Of a stretch of 41,396 nt of DNA, positions 11,201 through 17,597 are shown in pieces (the stretch's first letter is position 1; each line of letters opens with the position of its first letter). Below the pieces are notes generated by a model. It was not told the origin of the DNA. It saw only the letters and a list, made by a program, of their open reading frames with translations, and ran no database searches. The stretch comes from Pirellulales bacterium (GTDB lineage Bacteria; Planctomycetota; Planctomycetia; Pirellulales; Thermoguttaceae), in assembly GCA_020846145.1 (NCBI GenBank), contig JADLEL010000114.1, positions 1 through 41,396 on the forward strand, read 5' to 3'. A program made the position numbers and the translations under genes.

Positions 11201-11989
11201 GCCGCCAAGTTCGTCGTCAACCGTTCCGATAGCTGCTCCTACGGCGGGACCATCTCCGGCACGGGAAGCCTCTTGCAGCGCGGCGCCGGCACGATGACGC
11301 TCTCCGCCGCCGACCACTGCTATACCGGCGGAACGACCGTGCAGGCGGGAACCCTGGCGTTTGCCGGCGGACTGCCCGGCGGAAAGTACACCATCACCGG
11401 CGGAACGCTAAACACCGGCAGTTTTTCCCAAGCGATCGACGCCTTCCAAATCACCGGCGGCCAAGTGCTCGGCTCCGGCACGTTGACCAGCAGCGCCGAT
11501 TACGACATCCAAGGCGGCGTCGTCCAGACGGCTTTGGGAGGCGGGTCGAAACTGGTGAAATCGCAGAGCGGCGTCGCCGTGCTGACCGGTTTCAACTCCT
11601 ACACCGGCGACACCCTGATTCAGGCCGGGACGCTCGTGCTGTCGGGCAACGGACAGATCGATCCGCTATCGCTCATCGACAATTCGGGCACGTTCCTCAT
11701 TACCGACGGCTCGCACGCCGTGGGCAATATCGTCGGCGGCGGTTCCACGCTCGTAAGCGATACGGCCCAGCTTTTCGCCACGCAAATCGTTCAAAGCGCG
11801 TTGACGGTCGGCGGCAGCAGCGCGGCGTTCATGGCTTCCGCCTTCGCCGCGCAGCAGGCGGCCGTACCCGAACCGGGGACTTTCACCCTCCTCGCGCTCA
11901 CCCTGTGCGCGGGTTTCACCGCCATGCCGCTTCGTAAAAAAATGCGAAATATTTTCGCTTCGGGGAAATGCCGAACAGAAAAAAAATGA
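5279..11989 (+). CDS. Giant secreted papain-like cysteine protease with autotransporter-type beta-strand repeats and PEP-CTERM anchor
   Basis: A 2236-residue protein. Residues 1-31 form a signal peptide. Residues 33-255 are a C1A papain-like peptidase with all four active-site residues: Gln51, Cys56 (in GGTCWAFGSC), His195 (GTHIVSIVGF) and Asn218 (KNSWGSGW). No inhibitory pro-domain precedes it. Residues from about 260 to 2190 are glycine/threonine-rich repeats of the PATR (autotransporter-associated beta-strand) type, with recurring K-T/S-G-x-G-x-L-x-L-S-G and Y-x-G-x-T cores, predicted to form a long beta-helix. At least six copies carry a longer module ending in IQVDDN-like sequence. The C-terminus from Val2196 (VPEPG, hydrophobic stretch, RKK) is a PEP-CTERM sorting signal, which an exosortase/archaeosortase system would process. 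There is no beta-barrel domain, so it is not a classical autotransporter. Its stop overlaps the sulfatase start. Likely a surface or secreted protease; the substrate is unknown. Confidence 0.92.
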   Translation: MRRTSILVRQWGLVFAVLTCIGQFGGGRVAAEGFDWRNVNGQNWVTSVKSQFGGTCWAFGSCATIESKYMLTRNDPNYKPDLSEQQVVWETNPDMGSTDGGSGDSVLTYSRDHGIVLQSECPYQSSSPDVGIAPYWPLAAGWENRVFKSTSRKLSTSSSVQAVKDALKKYGPMNFYLRVDDEFYSPAPGEYRGTHIVSIVGFQDDLAAPGGGYWIIKNSWGSGWNGDGYGKVAYAVRPKSSGDMDAIDGAVYYTGSMADATWKGGTASWTNAGNNWTVSGATFAWDNKETTANFSVANGANPITLSGIVIAHGLNVNAGATGYVFSPPSASTTGALTVTAGGIAANESVTINVPVTVGAPQTWSVASGKTLSINNAVHTIISNLTVTGDGNTEISGVIDGGGALNTYGAAPGNLTKSGTGSLLIAGASNYGGTIAISGGTLNFAPGAGVSATYSGSISGSGAVVKSGGGKATLTYSNNTYTGNTTISEGTLEANHDDGLPPESFLKLDGGVLQCLSGNTFTRSLGTSGSSKFQWAGGGGGFAAGSGAMTVKVNNGTGTINWGTAAGSGIVGTLKFGTDTAANVVTFQNGINLNGEDRTIQVDDNAATTADYAVISGIISNSTGTAGLVKTGLGKLILSGSNTYNGGTTIAAGTLDYSVPATLPGGNYAVTGGTLYFGAKSLVVAGLQVTAGLLDGSGTLTSNTNYDIQGGKVNMILAGGGRDLNKTGPAAAILSKNNTYDGVTTVSDGVLQADSGAGLPDASFLDLAGGVLQSNGPATFARPLGLVGNAFKWSAGGGFSAGAGPMTVQIGGGTETVAWGDAPADIGAKIVGTLKLSSATAADATDFQNGIDLAGANRTIQVEDNPATAADYAKISGNIVNTGVAAGIVKSGGGTLLLSGLNSYGGDTVISGGVLQADIGAGIESGSFLVLDGGVLQSNSEVTFTRSLGTSGAAFQWTSSGGGFSAGAGAMTVRIGGGTDTVAWGDAPADIGAKIMGTLKLSSTTAGYVTDFQNGIDLAGGYRTIQVDDNLAASTDYAKISGNIVNTGAAAGILKTGDGTLLLSGSNTYNGSTVISGGVLYANEGAGLPAGSFISLDGGVLQTDGGAAFTRNLGTSGNAVQWTTNGGGFAAAAATLTVNIGGAAATLNWGNTAGNNLAGTLKFGSSSAAGPVAFLNGIDLKGGARTIEVADNPATAADYAVLSGVIKDTTGGGTLTKTGPGMLRVSGSSANTYTGATFAAGGTLVLAKSSGVAVPGNLTITDADPAGTFVIFAGSNQIATTAVVAFNQQNGGSAHLQLMGNAQTLAGISCSTGTGVIENSQTETTATGTGLLTINNSADCSFHGYLRDTATGAGKIALYKDGAGKLSLVGSNSGSYTGGLTVRNGTLDYSGGALPACGYSITGGTLSIGALSKSITSFLISSGTVDGTGTLTSGTTFNIQGGTVNAVLGGSGIALTKLGSTTACLSGTNTYSGTTTISAGALQANTGAGLPAASFLILSGGVLQSNGTATFSRSLGTSGGAFQWASIGGGFAAGTGALTVNVNNNTSTLTWGTAVGSQIVGTLKFGSSTAANVVTFQNGIDLNGGARIIQVDDNSGTTADYAVLSGVIGNGVGAGTLNKTGAGTLQIGGSASNTYTGTTVFTGGALVLAKTSGAIAIPGNFTLTTPGDGTSTYAKFNASNQLAATSVMTFSPTSGYAHLELLGYSQTVAGLSCSTGRGVIENTQSESGITNNSVLTVNNTVNYSYNGYLRDRAGGTSTGTLALVKNGPGTLTLSGANITYTGNTTISGGALQANQGAGLSAGSYLVLNGGVLQSGSTLTFTRGLSAAAGGSSFYWTANGGGFSSGGGTMTVNVGGSGAGLVWGTALGTQIVGTLKFGSPTAVYPTYFQNPIDLNGGSRTVQVDDNPGASNDYALITGILSDSVGGAVLNKTGAGTLLLGANSSFAGTVVIDAGTLQFGNGGSTGGIAGNIVIDDPAAKFVVNRSDSCSYGGTISGTGSLLQRGAGTMTLSAADHCYTGGTTVQAGTLAFAGGLPGGKYTITGGTLNTGSFSQAIDAFQITGGQVLGSGTLTSSADYDIQGGVVQTALGGGSKLVKSQSGVAVLTGFNSYTGDTLIQAGTLVLSGNGQIDPLSLIDNSGTFLITDGSHAVGNIVGGGSTLVSDTAQLFATQIVQSALTVGGSSAAFMASAFAAQQAAVPEPGTFTLLALTLCAGFTAMPLRKKMRNIFASGKCRTEKK
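7721..8500 (+). repeat. Recent 495-bp tandem duplication inside the repeat region of the giant protease
   Basis: The segment starting GATGCGCCCGCCGATATCGG at 7736 recurs at 8231, an offset of 495 bases (165 codons), with long stretches of near-identical DNA on both sides. Other repeat modules in the gene share protein motifs but have diverged at DNA level. This pair therefore looks like the youngest duplication, probably from recombination or slippage. The offset preserves the reading frame. Confidence 0.75.
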
Positions 11990-13374
11990 TGAGAACCGCA
12001 ATTGTCCTTTTTCCGATCGTTTGTGGTTTGGCGGTCTGTTGTTCCGCGGCGGATGTTGCCGACGATGCGGGACCGAGCAAGCCCAATATCCTTTTCATCG
12101 TGGCGGACGACCTCGGCTGGGCCGATGTCGGCTGGCATGGCGGCGCGTTCAAGACGCCGCATCTGGACCGGCTTGCCCGCGCCGGCGTGGAACTGGATTG
12201 CCATTACGTGCAGCCGGTCTGCACGCCCACGCGAACGGCGTTGATGTCGGGCCGCTGGACGAGCCGCTGGGGACCGCACGTGCTCGCCCCCTCCAATCGG
12301 CGCGCGTTTCCGCCGGGCGCCATCACGCTCGCCGGCGCGCTGCGGCAGGCCGGTTACGCCACGCACCTCGCCGGCAAGTGGCATCTCGGTTCGCGGCCCG
12401 AATGGGGCCCGAACCGCTACGGTTTCGACCACAGCTACGGATCCCTGGCCGGCGCGGTGGACCCCTGGGCGCACACCTACCGCGAAGGTCCCTATCTGAA
12501 AACCTGGCACCGCGACGGAACGCTCGTTGACGAGGAAGGCAACGCCACCGAGCTGGTCGCCAAGCAGGTCTGCCAGTGGGTTCGCGCCCGGCGCGAGCCG
12601 TGGTTTATCTACGTGCCGTTCCAGGCCGTGCATATCCCCATCGACGCGCCCGAGGAATACAAACGACTCTACGCACAAGTAAACTTTCCGGGCGATGAAG
12701 GCAAGACCGACGCCTTTCGCCGCTACGGCGGATTCGTCTCGCAAATGGACGGCAAAGTCGGCGAGTTCATCGCCGCCCTGGAGGAGACCGGCCAGCACCG
12801 CAACACCCTAATCGTATTCACCTCCGATAACGGCGGTACGCCCGCCCTCGGCAATGCCTACGCCGGCCACACGCCGCCGCTGACGGTTTCGGTCAGCAGC
12901 AATTTGCCTTTGCGCGGGCATAAAAACCAACTCTACGATGGCGGCATCCGCGTTCCGGCGTTCGTCAATTGGCCCGGCACGCTCGCGCCGCGCAAACTCG
13001 CGGCGCCGCTGCACGTGGCCGATTGGATGCCGACGCTCACAAAGCTCGTCGGCTACGCTCCCCCGGCGGACATGAAATGGGACGGACTCGATATCTGGCC
13101 GCTTGTTGCGGGAAAAGTGGAAAAACCGGCGATCCGCACGATCTACATTCCCATGCACAACGCGGCGGCGGTGCGGCGCGGCGACTGGAAACTGATCCGC
13201 TCGAATAACGGCAAGAAACGGGAACTCTTCAATCTCGCCGTCGATCCCTACGAAAAGCGGGACTTGGCCGCAGAGAAACCCGCCAAGGTAAAAGAGCTGG
13301 AGCAATTGCTCGCCGAACTCAAGAAAGACGACTTGACCAAGCTCCCCGCCGATCTGAAAAACATCGCCGATTAA
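11986..13374 (+). CDS. Secreted type I sulfatase (arylsulfatase, formylglycine-dependent)
   Basis: A protein of about 462 residues that hydrolyses sulfate esters, probably on sulfated polysaccharide. Seen: a signal peptide, the metal-binding NILFIVADDLGW strand, the CTPTR motif (C-x-P-x-R, cysteine at codon 12238-12246 region) converted to formylglycine, the GKWHLG motif, and SDNGG with downstream metal ligands. It resembles arylsulfatase B/I/J-type enzymes; the exact substrate cannot be assigned. The start is ambiguous. ATG 11986 overlaps the TGA stop of the upstream gene (ATGA), suggesting translational coupling. ATG 11989 and ATG 11968 are in-frame alternatives, and none has a strong ribosome-binding site. 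No maturase gene (FGE/anSME) lies in the window. Coupling to the protease gene suggests both products are exported together. Confidence 0.93.
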   Translation: MMRTAIVLFPIVCGLAVCCSAADVADDAGPSKPNILFIVADDLGWADVGWHGGAFKTPHLDRLARAGVELDCHYVQPVCTPTRTALMSGRWTSRWGPHVLAPSNRRAFPPGAITLAGALRQAGYATHLAGKWHLGSRPEWGPNRYGFDHSYGSLAGAVDPWAHTYREGPYLKTWHRDGTLVDEEGNATELVAKQVCQWVRARREPWFIYVPFQAVHIPIDAPEEYKRLYAQVNFPGDEGKTDAFRRYGGFVSQMDGKVGEFIAALEETGQHRNTLIVFTSDNGGTPALGNAYAGHTPPLTVSVSSNLPLRGHKNQLYDGGIRVPAFVNWPGTLAPRKLAAPLHVADWMPTLTKLVGYAPPADMKWDGLDIWPLVAGKVEKPAIRTIYIPMHNAAAVRRGDWKLIRSNNGKKRELFNLAVDPYEKRDLAAEKPAKVKELEQLLAELKKDDLTKLPADLKNIAD

Positions 13375-13519
13375 GGTTCTCGGGATCGAACGCTACGCGT
13401 TTCATCACGAAAGGGACGAAAGGGGATAGGCGGCCGGGTGGGACTGATGGAGGATACTGAACAGAATGCCAATGGTTTTGCCATTGCCGAAAGCCGGTTA
13501 ACGCTCCATTCCTTCGAGT

Positions 13520-13590
13520 TCCGCGAATTACGGCACACGGAGTGTGCCTACTACATAGGAATTCGGTAGTTTATTGTCGGACAGTGCCTA
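13520..13590 (+). repeat. Solo copy of the GGCACACGGAGTG-family dispersed element
   Basis: Matches the right-hand copy at 5061-5118: CCGCGAATTACGGCACACGG, then the GTGCCTACTACATAG block, then TTTATTGTCGGACAG. It has a short extra segment near 13560. It lies downstream of the sulfatase, in a 377-base gap (13375-13751) that has no convincing gene, at the border where the DNA turns AT-rich. Confidence 0.75.
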
Positions 13591-13626
13591 AGGCTTTGAA
13601 AATAGCCGATTTTCGTGATATTCATT

Positions 13627-13734
13627 TTAATTCTACAGTGCACCATGTGAATATAGGTAAATTGCAGCCGCAGTAAGTCCTTATATTTCTTATCTGTAAA
13701 TTGCCCGATTTAACAAAGTGCGCTGTAGAATTAA
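13627..13734. repeat. 17-bp inverted repeat bounding a folded AT-rich segment next to the OLD-like gene
   Basis: TTAATTCTACAGTGCAC at 13627-13643 and GTGCGCTGTAGAATTAA at 13718-13734 pair at 16 of 17 positions across 74 bases. Smaller stems are possible inside (GAATATA near 13649 with TATATTT near 13683). It ends 17 bases from the stop codon of the OLD-like gene. It could be a MITE-like element, a structured 3' UTR or a non-coding RNA. No T-run suggests a simple intrinsic terminator. Confidence 0.6.
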
Positions 13735-13751
13735 GCAAATGCGTCGTTGAA

Positions 13752-15527
13752 TTACTTGGCCGCCCCGCCCGCGAATTGCGCCAATTCTTTTGCCAAGTAA
13801 TGAACTTCTTCGGGCAGATCCTCGGAAGTTAAGGCATCTGCCAAGGATTTATTGGAAAACTCGCCAAAGTGATGATCTTGCAGCCATTTTTTAATTTTCG
13901 GCAAGACGATGTCCTTGGCATCGGCAAGCATCACCTTTTCAGTATTCCAATGAGCCTGCAAGTATTCCCGTGCTTTTCGATTGATCGTAACGGCATCCCA
14001 TTGATTTTTCAATCGCCGATTGTATTCGACATAGGCTGCGGCAAGCCTATCGTCGGCATTGTCGCGAGATTCGTCAAGCGTTCTTGTGTATTCTTCGCGG
14101 AATGCCGCCTCTTCCAACTGCAGCGAGGATTTGCCCTGCATCAAACGCATAATTGCCTCGGGGCACAACAGATAATTTTCGATTTCCGCGCGCTCCCAAA
14201 CATGCCAATGAATATGAGGGCTGCGAATACTTTCTCTTAACTGATTCAGATCGGGATAGTAATCCCGATCTGCAATTACAAAGGTTTCCAGGGTTCGCCC
14301 CTGCAAAGTAATCAGTTGTTGAAGTTGGCTTCGCAAACGAGCGATATCCTGTTTATAGGGATTTCCTTTCGAGTAACATATTGCAAGCCTCTTTTCGGCT
14401 TCTCGCCAATTTGGCTCCCCAAGGCACTTTGCGCAAAAAGTCGAAAGCAGTTCCCAATCCGTCTGATTCTCCACGATAACCACCCGCCGATAAGCTTGAA
14501 TGGTGGGCAATTGCGTCGGATCGACGGAACCCAATTTATCGAGCGTATCGTAAACATCGTAAGAAATGGAGAGCCGTTTCGCCCCTTCCTCTTCAAGCGA
14601 GAGAATGTCCTCCGGGGCAACGGCGTGAATCAAATCGCGGGAATGCGTGGCAAAGAGAATTTGTTTCCCTCCCGCGACCAATTTTTGCAATTCGCTCAAC
14701 AGGGCATGTTGAAGCACGCCGTGAAGGTGGACGTCGGGTTCGTCCAGCAGGATTACCGCGGGATCCCGCAATTGAATGAATCCGAAAAGATAGAGGAATT
14801 GCTGAAATCCGCTTCCCGCGGAAAAGACATCGAATTCCTTGGGTCTTCCTGCCTCCTGATAGACCACTGAAATGAAACGGTCGGAGACTTCGTCGAATTC
14901 GATCCGCATTTTCTTTAAGGAGAGAAATATGCCTTGCAAGGTATTGACGAGCTTTTCGAGCCGATTTTCTTCTTTCAAATCGAGTAACAGATTGCGAATT
15001 ACCGTATGCACTCGCCCTCGCGCCAACTCACTCTCAATGATGGCCGACGTTCGTCTTTCCTCTTGGGCTAGAAAAGCAGAAAAAACCGGCAAATAAGCAA
15101 TTCGATATTGAGATAATTGCAGATACCATTCTTGCGATTTGTCCGAGCTATCAACATTCAAACCTAGCCGATTATAATCGAGCTTTAAGGTGGCGGTGAC
15201 TTCTTGTTTCCCGTCGAATGTGACGCAAATTTCTATTCTCTGTTGCTTCTTTGCCCTCATTGTCACTCGATCTGTCCAAAGATCCATAGGATCCGAGACT
15301 GGAAGCACATAAAAATCTTCGGGTTGTATTGTGCGGGGTTTGATTTCAAAATCGCCATTCTTGCGATTCAAACAGTGATGCATACAGAAATCGAATAGTG
15401 CTAAAGCTTGAAGAAGCGTGGTCTTTCCGGAATTATTTGGACCGACCAGGCAATCGAGAGGCTTGAGGTCCATTTCAAGCAGTTCGAATCTCTTGAAATT
15501 GTTGATGTGAACTTTGGTAATCAACAT
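13752..15527 (-). CDS. OLD-family-like AAA/ABC ATPase with C-terminal Toprim-like nuclease domain
   Basis: A 591-residue protein. N-terminal ABC/SMC-type ATPase: Walker A GPNNSGKTT at 29-37, signature-like FSAGSG at 235-240, Walker B VILLDEPD at 258-265, and H-loop histidine 295 (FATHSRDL). The C-terminal half has Toprim-like acidic motifs: VVIVEN with Glu353, and IADRD with Asp420/Asp422. ERAEIENYLL at 445-454 resembles the region after Toprim in DUF4435-type proteins. Characterised OLD relatives act as nucleases, often in phage defence; here that is inference. No helicase (GajB) or AriB-like partner is adjacent, so it is not Gabija or PARIS as seen. The gene is AT-richer than its neighbours, which suggests acquisition. 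An AAAGGCG ribosome-binding site precedes ATG 15527. Confidence 0.85.
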   Translation of the reverse strand: MLITKVHINNFKRFELLEMDLKPLDCLVGPNNSGKTTLLQALALFDFCMHHCLNRKNGDFEIKPRTIQPEDFYVLPVSDPMDLWTDRVTMRAKKQQRIEICVTFDGKQEVTATLKLDYNRLGLNVDSSDKSQEWYLQLSQYRIAYLPVFSAFLAQEERRTSAIIESELARGRVHTVIRNLLLDLKEENRLEKLVNTLQGIFLSLKKMRIEFDEVSDRFISVVYQEAGRPKEFDVFSAGSGFQQFLYLFGFIQLRDPAVILLDEPDVHLHGVLQHALLSELQKLVAGGKQILFATHSRDLIHAVAPEDILSLEEEGAKRLSISYDVYDTLDKLGSVDPTQLPTIQAYRRVVIVENQTDWELLSTFCAKCLGEPNWREAEKRLAICYSKGNPYKQDIARLRSQLQQLITLQGRTLETFVIADRDYYPDLNQLRESIRSPHIHWHVWERAEIENYLLCPEAIMRLMQGKSSLQLEEAAFREEYTRTLDESRDNADDRLAAAYVEYNRRLKNQWDAVTINRKAREYLQAHWNTEKVMLADAKDIVLPKIKKWLQDHHFGEFSNKSLADALTSEDLPEEVHYLAKELAQFAGGAAK

Positions 15528-15550
15528 CGTTCACGCCTTTCTGAATTATC

Positions 15551-15564
15551 CAATAGGCCTATTG
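15551..15564. promoter_or_regulatory. Perfect 14-bp palindrome in the OLD-like gene promoter region (putative operator)
   Basis: CAATAGGCCTATTG is its own reverse complement. It lies 24 bases upstream of the ATG at 15527. On the minus strand it is followed directly by GATAAT, a plausible -10 hexamer, so a bound repressor would block transcription. No dedicated regulator gene is adjacent. Confidence 0.4.
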
Positions 15565-15579
15565 TGAATATGCTTGCTC

Positions 15580-15599
15580 ACCCCCATGCACGAGGGGGT
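15580..15599. repeat. GC hairpin between threonine synthase and the OLD-like gene
   Basis: ACCCCC (15580-15585) pairs with GGGGGT (15594-15599) over an 8-base loop. It lies 47 bases past the threonine synthase stop on the minus strand. It has no following T-run, so terminator function is only possible. Confidence 0.4.
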
Positions 15600-15645
15600 A
15601 GAATAAGCATAATTGTAAACGTTGAATCGAATACCGTAAACTCCC

Positions 15646-17037
15646 CTACTTGATCGCCTCGACGATCGCCGCCAAATCGTTGGGCACGTGGACGGCGCGG
15701 TTGGCGTAGGGGGCTTCGCGGACATTCCGGCTCCCCAGGACTTTTTCGAAATGCGCCCGGTCGTCGGTGTGATAGGCGACCGTCGCCGTGGGGTCCTTGA
15801 GTTGATGCCCGGTGAGAATGCAGACGACCTGCTCGTCGGGCCGGATGACGCCTTCGGCAACAAGTTTCTTCGCGCCCGCCACGCTCGCCGCGCTGGCCGG
15901 TTCGCAGCCCAATCCGCCGGAGCCGACTTGGGCCTTGGCGTTTAAGATTTCCTGATCGGAAACTTCGCGGACCACGCCGTGCATCCAGTCGAGCGCCCGC
16001 AGGCATTTGGTCAAATTTACCGGGCGGTTGATTTCGATCGCGCTGGCCAGCGTATCGGCGCGGCGGCGGGCGGCGTCCATTTCTTGATAGTAGCGGTCGG
16101 CGATGCCCATCTCGCCGCGCCCTTCGTTCCAGCGCAATCCGCGGCGCTCGTAAAGCTCGAAAAGCGTGTTCGCGCCGGCGGCGTTGATGACGGCCAATCG
16201 CGGCATCCGCGGAATGAGGCCCAATTGATGCAGTTCATAAAACGCCTTGCCGAACGCGCTCGAATTGCCCAGGTTTCCGCCGGGGCAGACGATCCAGTTG
16301 GGCACCGTCCAGCGCAACGCTTCGAGCACGCGGAACATGATCGTCTTCTGCCCTTCCAGGCGGAAGGGATTCACGCTGTTGACCAAATAGATGCCCAACC
16401 GCTTGCAGACTTCCTTCACGCGGGCCATCGCGTCGTCGAAATCGCCTTCGATCTGGAGCGTCAGCGCGCCGTAATCGAGGGCTTGCGAGAGTTTTCCGTG
16501 GGAAATCTTGCCCGATCCGATGAAAATCACCGCCTTCATCAGTTGCGTAACGGAGCAGTAGAGCGCGAGCGAGGCGCTGGTGTTGCCGGTCGAAGCGCAG
16601 GCCGCGCGGCGCGCGCCGACCATCCGCGCGTGCGTGAAAGCCGCGGCCATGCCGTTGTCCTTGAAGCTGCCCGACGGATTCATCCCTTCGTATTGCAGGA
16701 ACAGTCGCCCCGGCCGGATGCCGACATAGCGGGCGACGGCTGGGGAATCGTGCAAGAGCGTTTGTCCCTCGCCGACCGTCACGCACTTCTCGACCGGCGC
16801 GAAGGGCAAGAGTTCGTGGAACCGCCACACGCCGCTAAAACAGTGGGGATCGGACCGAATCGCCCATTTCTGCTCGAAAAACGAAAGCGACGCCGGCACG
16901 CGGAGCCGGTCCCAGTCGTAGGCCACGTCGAGCAAATTGCCGCAGCGGTCGCAGGCCGTGCGAATTTCTTCGAGGGGATAGGTTGCGCCGCAGTCGGGCA
17001 ATATGCAACGTTGAAAGACGGCTGAAGAATGCGAAAT
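15646..17037 (-). CDS. thrC: Threonine synthase with N-terminal zinc ribbon, apparent ATT start
   Basis: A PLP enzyme converting O-phosphohomoserine to threonine. Seen: the PLP lysine in [10 protein letters not shown] (Lys126 from the chosen start), the [10 protein letters not shown] loop and the phosphate-binding GGNLGN loop. The N-terminus is a zinc ribbon with Cys11, Cys16, Cys29 and Cys32. The frame has no ATG or GTG between the stop at 17065 and the fold. TTG at 17001 would remove Cys11 and the FQRCI segment. ATT at 17035-17037 keeps both and is preceded by GGGAG at 7-base spacing, so it is chosen here (463 residues). An ATG lost by sequencing error is the alternative. Monocistronic in this window; the 528-base upstream region is gene-free. 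Confidence 0.9.
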   Translation of the reverse strand: MSHSSAVFQRCILPDCGATYPLEEIRTACDRCGNLLDVAYDWDRLRVPASLSFFEQKWAIRSDPHCFSGVWRFHELLPFAPVEKCVTVGEGQTLLHDSPAVARYVGIRPGRLFLQYEGMNPSGSFKDNGMAAAFTHARMVGARRAACASTGNTSASLALYCSVTQLMKAVIFIGSGKISHGKLSQALDYGALTLQIEGDFDDAMARVKEVCKRLGIYLVNSVNPFRLEGQKTIMFRVLEALRWTVPNWIVCPGGNLGNSSAFGKAFYELHQLGLIPRMPRLAVINAAGANTLFELYERRGLRWNEGRGEMGIADRYYQEMDAARRRADTLASAIEINRPVNLTKCLRALDWMHGVVREVSDQEILNAKAQVGSGGLGCEPASAASVAGAKKLVAEGVIRPDEQVVCILTGHQLKDPTATVAYHTDDRAHFEKVLGSRNVREAPYANRAVHVPNDLAAIVEAIK

Positions 17038-17119
17038 GGCAGTGCTCCCGTCAAGTGGATGGTTTTACCGGAGGGTATGCTCGGCTCGACGAGCAATTTC
17101 GAGTGATTTATTTACGTAG

Positions 17120-17137
17120 GTTATGCTTGAGCATAAC
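17120..17137. repeat. GTTATGCT...AGCATAAC palindrome
   Basis: GTTATGCTTGAGCATAAC forms an 8-bp stem with a 2-base loop and is preceded by GTAG. The same family forms an inverted pair at 18744-18806. It is a dispersed palindromic repeat upstream of threonine synthase. Confidence 0.7.
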
Positions 17138-17235
17138 GACGGGGAGTTGGAATGCCGAAGCAGAACCTATTTCCAGCAGGATTTTGCCTGCTATGAAGGC
17201 GATAAAAAATCCTTCTTAAATCTAGGTCGATCTTT

Positions 17236-17446
17236 CTTGGAGAGCAAGTAGCTCAGCCATTAAATCATCCCTTCTAGGGTGGGATTGCGTTTTCACTTGA
17301 ATCGCTCCCAAGGTCTAGCATACCCCGAAAGACGGGGCAGGGAACGATGATCCTTTGAAGCACTATTTCAAGCCCTTTTCGTGTCGATGGGGAGATCCCC
17401 CATAAAAAAGTCTCTCGATTCGCACCGTGCCAGTAGTGCTAGCACG
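17236..17446. other. Hairpin-rich intergenic stretch, possible structured RNA
   Basis: No ORF is convincing in 17038-17597. Within 17236-17446 several stems can be drawn: CTTGG-GAGC (17236-17245) with GCTCCCAAG (17304-17312); ATCCC/GGGAT (17267-17285); CCCCG/CGGGG (17323-17337); TTGAA/TTCAA (17355-17371); ATGGGG/CCCCAT (17387-17403); CGTGC/GCACG (17426-17446). The density is higher than in other gaps of the window. Strand and function are unknown, and I do not recognise a known RNA family. It could be a non-coding RNA or a decayed element. Confidence 0.35.
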
Positions 17447-17495
17447 ATCCTAACGCATTTCGGCAGGGAGAGTTGCGCTAATCCACGTCCCCCCT

Positions 17496-17524
17496 TTGAC
17501 AGATGCGGCCGGACTATTTAGAAT
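17496..17524 (+). promoter_or_regulatory. Strong sigma70-type promoter for the DksA/TraR-type gene
   Basis: A perfect TTGACA at 17496-17501, a 17-base spacer, and TAGAAT at 17519-17524 (one mismatch). It drives toward the zinc-finger gene starting at 17598 and probably signal peptidase II beyond it. A predicted start near 17531 leaves a leader of about 65 bases. Confidence 0.75.
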
Positions 17525-17597
17525 GAAAGGTCTCTGAAGTTCCGAAACCTAGTGAATCTATGTCGTGGTAAAAAAGAACATCACTCGGAGAGCAGCG

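Noticed and set aside
5279..11989. Classical type V autotransporter
   Set aside because: No C-terminal beta-barrel domain; the C-terminus is a PEP-CTERM signal.
13752..15527. Gabija or PARIS defence system
   Set aside because: No UvrD-like helicase (GajB) or AriB-like gene adjacent; neighbours are a sulfatase and threonine synthase.
17236..17312. tRNA-like sequence (GTAGCTCAG resembles a D-arm)
   Set aside because: No matching D-stem, anticodon stem of five pairs or T-arm GGTTCGAATC; no CCA-end acceptor pairing of seven bases.
17387..17409. Intrinsic terminator ATGGGG-CCCCAT
   Set aside because: On the plus strand it is followed by an A-run, and on the minus strand the T-run precedes the stem, so neither direction fits.
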